Part shown: positions 7,269-13,269 of the stretch, one piece after another
Layout of the letters: every line of letters starts with the position of its first letter
How positions within the stretch are numbered: position 1 is the stretch's first letter
Position numbers and translations under genes: made by a program
The notes under the pieces: generated by a model
What the model was told of the DNA's origin: nothing
Databases searched by the model: none
Seen by the model: only the letters and a program-made list of their open reading frames with translations
From: a bacterium UBP8_UBA817
GTDB lineage: Bacteria > Margulisbacteria > Marinamargulisbacteria > UBA817
Assembly (NCBI GenBank): GCA_002296285.1
Contig: DBHX01000042.1
Span: forward strand, 1-13,663
Direction of reading: 5' to 3'
Length of the DNA: 13,663 nt

Positions 7269-8698
7269 TAGTAAGATTCCTCCCTAGAAAAAACAACAAA
7301 AAATGTTTTCAAACAAATTTTAATATCAAACAAGAATGACCAATGATTAATGTAATAGATATCATATTTAATTTTATGCTCTGGTCGACGAGTTAATATG
7401 GAGCGTCCATTGATTTGAGCCCACCCTGTAATGCCAACAGGGACAACATGACGTTCATTAAAATAGGGAACCTTCGTTGAAAACTGCTTTACAAAATATG
7501 GACGCTCAGGCCGTGGGCCCACAATGCTCATCTCCCCCATCAACACATTCCATAATTGAGGTAATTCATCCAATGAAAACTGCCGTAAAAACTGCCCCCC
7601 CTTGATGTATCTAGCATCGCCAGACTCATCAACCATGACTGGCCCGGTCCCCTGCTCAGCATCTGGAATCATGGATCGAAACTTTAACATGTTAAATTCT
7701 TGACCAAACTGCCCCGCACGGGATTGTCGAAATAGAATTGGGCCAGCCGGTGACACCTGTTTTATCCAAAAGGAAATCAATAAAAACAACGGAGACAATG
7801 CTATTAATCCAACCAAAGCAACCCCAACATCAAACAATCGTTTGAGTTTTTTTTCAATATATCTCTGTTGCATCGTCATGGTTGAGATCATCGATATTCC
7901 ATCAAATGACCCCACTCGTGTAAATGGCGTGTCCACGATTGGCTCCGATAATACATTGAGTTGAATATTGTGCTTCAAAGAAAATTGGGTCAACTGTCGA
8001 TACGCTACATTTGGGATATCACGCTTAATTAAAAAGATAGCATCAATTTGATGAGTCAAACAAATCTGGGCATACTGATCCATGGCCCCCAACAATTTGA
8101 ATCGATCTTTCAAGTGAAAATGAATATGTTCTGGAGGCGCATCATCAATCGTCCCAACATAATAATACCCCATGGCCGGATAGATAATCATACGTTCTGC
8201 AATATCTTGGGACAACATCGATGCCCCAATAATCAATGCGCGCCTGGCACCCATTCCTTTCGCGTAGAAGGAGGACTCAAATCGCAAAATAATCAATCGT
8301 CCCAATGATAGCAAAGCAATTGAAAATACCCAAAAATACAAAACTACCATGCGTGATCCTGGAATAATATCCACAAAAAACTGCACCAAAATGATGGTAA
8401 TAACCACCAAACTCATGGCCTTTACAACTTTAATCATCTCATCAATGCCAGGTAAAATACCCACCGTTGGACGGTACCCATCAAAAGCCAACAAAAATAA
8501 AAATGCAATCATTGAAACAGCCCAAATCGATGATAAGTACGGTTCAATTTGAGCATGATGCTGAATAATCCCCCATTGAAAATCCCAAAAATAAAGTGTG
8601 ATCTGAGGAATTTTAAATTTAACAATATAAGCCAATATAAATGAGCCTGTCACAGCAACAAAATCAAAACATATTTTACAAACAATAAATCGCTTCAA
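7268..8698 (-). CDS. polyprenyl-phosphate glycosyl-1-phosphate transferase (WbaP/WcaJ type)
   Basis: This enzyme type starts surface polysaccharide repeat units by moving a hexose-1-phosphate from a nucleotide sugar to undecaprenyl phosphate at the inner membrane. Length is 476 residues, as expected. Hydrophobic segments near 9-27, 57-72, 93-112 and 116-134 form the N-terminal membrane part; a soluble CoA-binding-like domain with LIIGAS (155-160) follows; a further hydrophobic segment (~292-310) precedes the catalytic domain. Catalytic-domain motifs are KRLFD (286-290), FRQSRAGQ (323-330), KFRSM (339-343), SLDELPQLWNVL (375-386, with the Asp377-Glu378 pair), GPRPERP (394-400) and GITGWAQINGR (422-432). 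The start is a TTG overlapping the gpsA stop (TTGA); no in-frame ATG occurs before residue 63, so TTG is preferred. The sugar donor cannot be told. Such genes usually sit in polysaccharide clusters, while here it is inside a lipid/cofactor operon. Confidence 0.94.
   Translation of the reverse strand: MKRFIVCKICFDFVAVTGSFILAYIVKFKIPQITLYFWDFQWGIIQHHAQIEPYLSSIWAVSMIAFLFLLAFDGYRPTVGILPGIDEMIKVVKAMSLVVITIILVQFFVDIIPGSRMVVLYFWVFSIALLSLGRLIILRFESSFYAKGMGARRALIIGASMLSQDIAERMIIYPAMGYYYVGTIDDAPPEHIHFHLKDRFKLLGAMDQYAQICLTHQIDAIFLIKRDIPNVAYRQLTQFSLKHNIQLNVLSEPIVDTPFTRVGSFDGISMISTMTMQQRYIEKKLKRLFDVGVALVGLIALSPLFLLISFWIKQVSPAGPILFRQSRAGQFGQEFNMLKFRSMIPDAEQGTGPVMVDESGDARYIKGGQFLRQFSLDELPQLWNVLMGEMSIVGPRPERPYFVKQFSTKVPYFNERHVVPVGITGWAQINGRSILTRRPEHKIKYDIYYINHWSFLFDIKICLKTFFVVFSREESY
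7279..7285 (-). promoter_or_regulatory. strong ribosome binding site for nadD
   Basis: On the minus strand AGGGAGG lies 10 bases before the nadD ATG at 7268, inside the last codons of the upstream transferase gene. It is the strongest Shine-Dalgarno I found in the window. Most other internal starts of this operon lack such a site and seem to rely on overlap coupling. Confidence 0.7.
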
Positions 8699-9687
8699 AT
8701 TAATTGATCGAACTCTGATTTTAATCCTCTTTCCATTAAATCTTGAATAATCTCTTGCGGAGATATCTTCTCTGTAAGAAATAAACGGCCAACTGACATA
8801 ATTATCGGTAAATTTAAAGACTCATTCACCAACATATCTGACATCAGACGAATGGTTCGTAGACCCTCCGTTTGACCACGATTGGACGATTCCCAAGTAT
8901 CGCGATCGGGATTGGTCACCACCGTATACCCCAATTGCCAATTTCGTGATTGCTTTGAAGAACACGTTGCAATTAAATCTCCCAGTCCTGACAATCCCCA
9001 CACAGTCGAATCTTCAGCTCCAAAAAAAGAAAACAAACGCTTCAATTCCACCATCCCACGGGTAATCATGGCTGATTTCGCATTATCCCCCAATTCCAAT
9101 CCATCAATGCAACCCGCTGCAATGGCAAATACATTTTTAAAGATCCCACCACATTGAACCCCACGCATATCATTGGAGGTATACACCCGAAAATAATGAT
9201 TGCTTAAAAGGGCTTGAATATCAGAGGCCACCAAAGGGTTTGTCGCGCCCACAACACTGGCTGAGGGCTTTCGCTTCGCAATCTCCAACGCTAAGTTTGG
9301 CCCAGACAGCACCGCAATATCCCCTGAAAATTTCTGTTTAAGCCAATCGGAAATAAACCATTGGGGCTCAATAATCCCTTTGGCCAAAAACAAAATAGGC
9401 GCGTTAATTTGACCCCAGTCAATATCATTCTCATAAGCGATCAGTTGACTCGAAGATAGTCCCAAGACCAACAATTCAACATCATAGCAATCCGATAACT
9501 GAGTCGTCGTCGTTATTTTTTTTGACAACTGAATCCCGGGAAGACGGTGATGGGCTTGATCATTGGCAATCTTTTCAGCGATGGATTCTTTGTAACACCA
9601 CAAACAAACATCATGCCCATTGTCAGCCAAAATATTGGCAACCACACTCCCCCATGCACCTGCCCCGATGACACCAATTGTGGTCAT
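8695..9687 (-). CDS. gpsA: glycerol-3-phosphate dehydrogenase [NAD(P)+]
   Basis: GpsA reduces dihydroxyacetone phosphate to sn-glycerol-3-phosphate for phospholipid synthesis in the cytoplasm. Length is 330 residues, normal. The Rossmann motif IGVIGAGAWG spans residues 4-13, LAKGI (101-105) is the conserved Lys strand, SGPNLALEIA (128-137) is the family's SGP motif, and GGIFKNVFAIAAG (180-192) holds catalytic Lys184. GLSGLGDLIATC (231-242) and SRN(W) (247-250) complete the substrate-binding domain. It overlaps plsY by 4 bases (ATGA) and the following transferase by 4 bases (TTGA). The direct order plsY then gpsA places substrate production and use together. A GGGG run is about 17 bases before the ATG, too far to be a normal Shine-Dalgarno, so coupling to plsY translation is likely. 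Confidence 0.97.
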   Translation of the reverse strand: MTTIGVIGAGAWGSVVANILADNGHDVCLWCYKESIAEKIANDQAHHRLPGIQLSKKITTTTQLSDCYDVELLVLGLSSSQLIAYENDIDWGQINAPILFLAKGIIEPQWFISDWLKQKFSGDIAVLSGPNLALEIAKRKPSASVVGATNPLVASDIQALLSNHYFRVYTSNDMRGVQCGGIFKNVFAIAAGCIDGLELGDNAKSAMITRGMVELKRLFSFFGAEDSTVWGLSGLGDLIATCSSKQSRNWQLGYTVVTNPDRDTWESSNRGQTEGLRTIRLMSDMLVNESLNLPIIMSVGRLFLTEKISPQEIIQDLMERGLKSEFDQLI

Positions 9688-10277
9688 TTCAACTTATTTT
9701 CTGTCCCCTGAATAATTCGCTGAATATTTCCACGGTGTTTTAACACAATAAAAAAAGCAACCACACTCACTGACACCACCAATAATTTCGGCTCTTTAAA
9801 TTGAATCAATAATAATGGCAAAAGGATGCACCCCGCCAATGTTCCAACAGATACCATTCGAGTCATTAAAATCAATGCAATCACAACCAAAAATGTCATA
9901 CCAAATGGAATGGGAGATAGCACCGCAAATACGCCGGCCGCTGTGGCCACGCCTTTCCCGCCTTTAAACCCTAAAAACAAACTAAAAGTATGACCAAAAA
10001 TCGCTGTAAACCCAATTAAAATATGAATAATGGGTGATGGAAATAATGTCATGGCATACCATACGGGCAAAGCACCTTTTAACGCATCCAACAAAAAAAC
10101 AAATAAGGCATACTTTAAACCCAATGCCCGATAAACATTCGTCGCGCCAAAGTTTCCAGAACCAACGGTTCTTAAATCAACCCCTTTCAATTTCGTAATT
10201 AGCACCGAAAAAGGAATCGCACCCAATAAATAAGCCACAGTTAACAGCAATCCAAAGACAGCTGGTGCATTAATCAT
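9684..10277 (-). CDS. plsY: acyl-phosphate:glycerol-3-phosphate acyltransferase
   Basis: PlsY is an inner-membrane enzyme that acylates glycerol-3-phosphate with acyl phosphate to give lysophosphatidate. Length is 197 residues, normal, with hydrophobic segments near 5-27, 55-75, 83-104, 113-137, 141-160 and 166-180. All three loop motifs are intact: GSGNFGATNVYR (39-50), GHTFSLFLGFKGGKG (95-109) and HRGNIQRI (181-188). The start overlaps the lipA stop by 4 bases (ATGA) and the gene's stop overlaps the gpsA start in the same way. GpsA makes its substrate, so the pair is metabolically consecutive. PlsX, which makes the acyl phosphate, is not in the window. Confidence 0.97.
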   Translation of the reverse strand: MINAPAVFGLLLTVAYLLGAIPFSVLITKLKGVDLRTVGSGNFGATNVYRALGLKYALFVFLLDALKGALPVWYAMTLFPSPIIHILIGFTAIFGHTFSLFLGFKGGKGVATAAGVFAVLSPIPFGMTFLVVIALILMTRMVSVGTLAGCILLPLLLIQFKEPKLLVVSVSVVAFFIVLKHRGNIQRIIQGTENKLK

Positions 10278-11194
10278 AGTGATAAATCCGTGACATCATC
10301 AAATACATGTTCTGCCAAATACGAACTTCGAACCAATGGCCCAGAAAAGACATAACGAATCCCAGCCTCTTGCGCGAGTGTTTTATAAAGTTCAAATTCT
10401 TCAGGCGTATAATATTTTTTCACATCCGCATTGTCTTTGGATGGTTTTAAATATTGACCAAGCGTCAAAATATCAACCCCACGGTCAGCCACATCTTTAA
10501 ACGTGGTCAATAACTCATCATGATCCTCACCCAAACCCAACATAATCCCTGTCTTGGTTAATGTTTTGGGCGAAACATCTTTTATGTAACTTAAAACATC
10601 CAATGAACGACCATAAAGCGACCCTTTACGAATGCCTTTATAAAGCGAAGGCACCGTTTCAATATTATGATTCAAGACATCCGGCTTTGCGGACAATACC
10701 ACATCCAAATCCGCTGTCGTCCCCTGAAAATCAGGAATCAACACTTCAACTTTAACTTCAGGATAAGCCGCATGAATTTTAGAAACAATGGTCGCATAAT
10801 GGCTGGCCCCACCATCTGGCAAATCATCCCGGTTTGGAGAAGTTAAGACCACAAAACGTAAACTTAATGTTTCAATCGCATGCAAGATTTGATTAAGCTC
10901 AGATAAATCAGGCGGCATTGGCTTTCCATGCCGAACACTACAAAATGCACAGTTTCGAGTACAAACAGTACCTAAAATCAAAAAGGTCAATACTCCTTTG
11001 GAAAAACATTCGCCACGGTTGGGGCACTTGGCCTCTTGGCAAATGGAATTGGGAACTTCTTTTTCAAGCCATTGAGACAACTTCTTCGTGGCCTTTAACT
11101 TTGTTTTAGATTGCTTCAACCAACTGGGCAACCGTAGGGGTTTTGAAGTATCCGATACATCAATCGTTGGCAAATCAAGATCTTTTGTAACCAT
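10274..11194 (-). CDS. lipA: lipoyl synthase (radical SAM)
   Basis: LipA inserts two sulfur atoms into protein-bound octanoyl groups to make lipoyl cofactor for pyruvate and 2-oxoglutarate dehydrogenases and the glycine cleavage system. With the ATG at 11194 it has 306 residues. The auxiliary cluster cysteines CX4CX5C are C52, C57 and C63; the radical SAM CX3CX2C motif is C78, C82 and C85 (CTRNCAFC). RDDLPDGGA, HNIETVP and GIMLGLGE are present in order, and RSSY (289-292) carries the serine that ligates the auxiliary cluster. All expected ligands are intact. A TTG two codons upstream (11200) is possible, but the ATG fits the candidate leaderless promoter. LipA heads a seven-gene operon and overlaps plsY by 4 bases. 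The octanoyltransferase partner LipB or LipM is not in the window. Confidence 0.97.
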   Translation of the reverse strand: MVTKDLDLPTIDVSDTSKPLRLPSWLKQSKTKLKATKKLSQWLEKEVPNSICQEAKCPNRGECFSKGVLTFLILGTVCTRNCAFCSVRHGKPMPPDLSELNQILHAIETLSLRFVVLTSPNRDDLPDGGASHYATIVSKIHAAYPEVKVEVLIPDFQGTTADLDVVLSAKPDVLNHNIETVPSLYKGIRKGSLYGRSLDVLSYIKDVSPKTLTKTGIMLGLGEDHDELLTTFKDVADRGVDILTLGQYLKPSKDNADVKKYYTPEEFELYKTLAQEAGIRYVFSGPLVRSSYLAEHVFDDVTDLSL

Positions 11195-11200
11195 GCTCAA

Positions 11201-11229
11201 ATACTACCAGCTCGGTGAATGGGGATCAA
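11201..11229 (-). promoter_or_regulatory. candidate promoter of the lipA operon, leaderless geometry
   Basis: On the minus strand TTGATC (11229-11224) and TAGTAT (11206-11201) are separated by exactly 17 bases, each with four of six consensus matches. Only 6 bases lie between the -10-like box and the lipA ATG at 11194, so transcription would begin at about the start codon. No Shine-Dalgarno is seen before that ATG, consistent with a leaderless mRNA. The spacing supports the call; activity is inferred. Confidence 0.5.
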
Positions 11230-11241
11230 GGCTAACCATGC

Positions 11242-11270
11242 TTTACAAGCCATAAAAACTTAGTTAAATT
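11242..11270 (+). promoter_or_regulatory. candidate promoter of the exported-protein pair, leaderless geometry
   Basis: TTTACA (11242-11247, five of six matches) and TAAATT (11265-11270, four of six) are 17 bases apart. The -10-like box ends 7 bases before the ATG at 11278 and no Shine-Dalgarno is visible, so the first exported-protein mRNA would start at or next to its ATG. It diverges from the lipA promoter; the two -35 boxes face each other 12 bases apart. Confidence 0.48.
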
Positions 11271-11277
11271 AAATTCA

Positions 11278-11799
11278 ATGCTTCAAAAAAAAATAGTCAT
11301 AATTTTTTGCCTTCTATTTTTCTGCGCACATTCATTCGCGCTGGATATCTCTAACTTAGAAAAATTTCGGTCCGTAATTACCACTGAATTTAAAGGCTAC
11401 GACATATCATCCACTGAACATATTCAATTGTATGGGGCCAAACACCGAAAATTTATAACCGACCAATGGTATTGGGGAGAAGCAGGTTATGGCGCCCTAT
11501 TTGGAAAACGATCCGGATATCTGGAAGGCGGGGTGTTTATTGGGCACATGTCCAAAGGCCCAGGGGATAGCATTGTTGATATTCGTTTATTTACAGGTGC
11601 TGGCGGCGGTGGATCGGCCCCACAAGGTGGGGGCTTTATTGTTCATCCAACCATCGGGTTAGGAAAAGCAATATCCTCAACGCTATTCATTATGACAGAA
11701 CTTGGCTACATGCACTTCGTCAATGGTGACATCTCAAGCATTAGCTTGGGCATCAGCATCAACATGAACATGTGGCACTTAAAAGAAAGGATTCAATAA
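11278..11799 (+). CDS. exported protein of unknown function, first of a tandem paralogous pair
   Basis: I do not recognise this family. The 173-residue product has a clear signal peptide: two lysines at 4-5, a hydrophobic core to about 18, and a likely cleavage after HSFA (residue 21). No lipobox cysteine sits at the cleavage site. The mature part is rich in aromatic and Gly residues with alternating hydrophobic stretches, and it contains a glycine-rich block GAGGGGSAPQGGG (107-119) followed by ELGYMHF and a closing strand SISLGISINM. This pattern suggests a small beta-rich periplasmic or outer-membrane protein. The downstream gene repeats the same layout and is clearly related. The ORF starts with the ATG at 11278 because the signal peptide begins there. 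It shares a TAATG stop-start with the next gene. Confidence 0.8.
   Translation: MLQKKIVIIFCLLFFCAHSFALDISNLEKFRSVITTEFKGYDISSTEHIQLYGAKHRKFITDQWYWGEAGYGALFGKRSGYLEGGVFIGHMSKGPGDSIVDIRLFTGAGGGGSAPQGGGFIVHPTIGLGKAISSTLFIMTELGYMHFVNGDISSISLGISINMNMWHLKERIQ
11785..11790 (+). promoter_or_regulatory. ribosome binding site deciding the start of the second exported protein
   Basis: GAAAGG lies 8 bases before the ATG at 11799. It supports that ATG over the in-frame upstream ATG at 11772, which would add nine residues ahead of the signal peptide and sits within the previous gene. Confidence 0.65.
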
Positions 11800-12326
11800 T
11801 GAAAAACATCGTCGCAACATTACTATTTTTGACAACAATCTCAATGGCAGCCCCCCTATCTGAACAAGATATTCAACAGTTAGAGAAGCGAAAGATTAAA
11901 GAACATATCATTTACGAAACGTATTTGGAAACAGATAAAGGACTGGCATCGGTCTTTGGGTATCAATTCGATACGTTTTTTAACGACCATCAGTGCTTTA
12001 TCCTGGCCATTTCAGGAGCCGTTAATGGGGAGCGAGGGGGCTACGGATTTGCAGCCTTTGGTTTAGGGCAGGAAATTCCACTCATTGAACAAGTCAGTTT
12101 GAACCTTCGGGGCTTTATTGGGTCTGGTGGCGGCGGCGGATTAGCCGCAGGAGGCGGGTTGATGCTCGAAGGTCACATAGGACTGGTATATCACCTATCA
12201 AACACCTTTGGCATTGAAATCAATACCGGGTACTTGGCATTTCCAACGGGCACCTTTGAATCCCCAATGGTGAACCTAGGCATTCAATTTAGTGAACATC
12301 AAGTGTTCCTTCCCTGGAATAATTAA
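11799..12326 (+). CDS. exported protein of unknown function, second of a tandem paralogous pair
   Basis: This is a 175-residue protein with a signal peptide: MKN, a hydrophobic core (residues 4-15), and likely cleavage after ISMA at residue 17. A short charged helix-like region (21-36, rich in Glu, Lys and Gln) follows. It aligns with the upstream protein over the body: G-A, G-R-GY, then R-F-G-GGGG-x-A-x-GGG (its block GSGGGGGLAAGGG is 108-120), then IGL, then GY-x-x-F-x-x-G and an LGI strand before the end. A single gene duplication explains this. It begins by a one-base TAATG overlap with the first gene and ends with its stop overlapping the stop of the convergent DUF1338 gene by three bases. 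A small outer-membrane barrel or periplasmic protein is possible but unproven. Confidence 0.8.
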   Translation: MKNIVATLLFLTTISMAAPLSEQDIQQLEKRKIKEHIIYETYLETDKGLASVFGYQFDTFFNDHQCFILAISGAVNGERGGYGFAAFGLGQEIPLIEQVSLNLRGFIGSGGGGGLAAGGGLMLEGHIGLVYHLSNTFGIEINTGYLAFPTGTFESPMVNLGIQFSEHQVFLPWNN

Positions 12327-13195
12327 CGATCCACTTGATCTGAATACGTGCTTTCAAAAATAGTATTCGCATTGCCTGGATCAAAGCCATCCCGACCATC
12401 AATGCGCTGAGCAAATTCCACGTAACTTCCAGGCACTTCTTGTTGCATAGCCGACCCATCATTGGTTAAAAAATCAACCAGAACCTTGTTGGAAACCGAC
12501 GCGCTTTGAAGCAATTTACCATCACCGCTGGTTTTAATTTTCCCCCCCGAATCATTCAGTTGAATACCAATGGATTCAAGAAATGCATTAAATTTCTGGA
12601 TATGGTTGTAGCCATCAGGCAACGCATGAATCGAAATGGTAAAATGATTCAAATAATACCGATTGTTTAATACCCACGACACATATTCACTTTCTTTGGC
12701 TGTGGTTGAGTAATCTTCCCAAGTGGGTTGATCCCATAATCGGGTGTGCAAAAACTCATCCACCGCCACCCCATCCATTAAATCAAGGGCATCCACAGGG
12801 TCCTCTGTAATGGAACTGGCATACCGCTGGATAATGGTTTGGGTTGTTTTCGAAAAATCCCCCACCCGACATTCACTAATAAAAACTCGGGGCAAATTCG
12901 GTGGATCCGAGGGAGGCGAGTACCAATGAGCATCCAGCTTTTTTGCATCAAAGTGATAGCGATCCATCCGCGTGTAGCCATAGGCCAAAAACACCTTTTC
13001 TAACGATTGTATGCCCAAATTAGGCACCCCCAATGTCCGAAATGCAATGTGATCATTAATAATATCATTCACAGATCCAATCATCCCGGCACGAACCATT
13101 TCATTCACGATGTGCTCAACATTTGGCACCCGTTCTTGGTACCTACGCATAAGACCCGCCAAGACAATATTTAAGGCACGTTTTTTATCGGACAT
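12323..13195 (-). CDS. DUF1338 family protein, HglS-like 2-oxoadipate dioxygenase/decarboxylase relative
   Basis: DUF1338 proteins are vicinal-oxygen-chelate-fold, Fe(II)-dependent enzymes; the characterised member HglS converts 2-oxoadipate to D-2-hydroxyglutarate in lysine breakdown. Here DHIAFRT (residues 48-54) supplies His49 with Arg53 four residues on, as in HglS (His70, Arg74). NHFTIS (183-188) supplies His184 and SYVEFAQR (257-264) supplies Glu260, completing the two-His, one-Glu metal site. HWYSPP (90-95), PRVFISE (102-108) and the ending FDPGNANTIFESTY are further family signatures. Length is 290 residues, near the shorter bacterial members and well below the ~450 of YdcJ-type proteins. 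A clear Shine-Dalgarno (AGGAG) precedes the ATG. I see no lysine-catabolic neighbours, so the native substrate is uncertain; another 2-oxo acid is possible. Confidence 0.88.
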   Translation of the reverse strand: MSDKKRALNIVLAGLMRRYQERVPNVEHIVNEMVRAGMIGSVNDIINDHIAFRTLGVPNLGIQSLEKVFLAYGYTRMDRYHFDAKKLDAHWYSPPSDPPNLPRVFISECRVGDFSKTTQTIIQRYASSITEDPVDALDLMDGVAVDEFLHTRLWDQPTWEDYSTTAKESEYVSWVLNNRYYLNHFTISIHALPDGYNHIQKFNAFLESIGIQLNDSGGKIKTSGDGKLLQSASVSNKVLVDFLTNDGSAMQQEVPGSYVEFAQRIDGRDGFDPGNANTIFESTYSDQVDR

Positions 13196-13200
13196 TCATT

Positions 13201-13219
13201 TCTCCTATTTGCTATTTTA
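13201..13219 (-). promoter_or_regulatory. ribosome binding site and -10-like box of the DUF1338 gene
   Basis: On the minus strand TAGGAGA (13207-13201) is a good Shine-Dalgarno about 6 bases before the ATG at 13195. TAAAAT (13219-13214, five of six -10 matches) lies just upstream and would start transcription close to the Shine-Dalgarno; a good -35 is not visible. Unlike the leaderless-looking heads elsewhere in this window, this gene therefore has a normal ribosome site. Confidence 0.45.
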
Positions 13220-13237
13220 TCGATCAAGCCGATAAAA
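13215..13237. repeat. perfect 8-bp inverted repeat upstream of the DUF1338 gene
   Basis: TTTTATCG (13215-13222) and CGATAAAA (13230-13237) are exact reverse complements around a 7-base centre. The repeat covers most of the -10-like box of the DUF1338 gene. The 3' arm on the minus strand is followed by TAGC, not a T tract, so it is not a normal terminator of the upstream gene. A regulator-binding operator is the most economical reading; a weak A-U-rich RNA hairpin is the alternative. Confidence 0.4.
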
Positions 13238-13269
13238 GATTGATTTCCTAAAAACTCAGTTGGATCCAT

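Noticed and set aside
11278..12326. Toxin-antitoxin or secretion effector-immunity pair
   Set aside because: Both proteins have signal peptides and are paralogs of each other, which does not fit a toxin with its immunity protein.
13215..13237. Rho-independent terminator after the unidentified gene at the right edge
   Set aside because: The stem is A-T-rich with only two G-C pairs, and the minus-strand 3' arm is followed by TAGC, not a T run.
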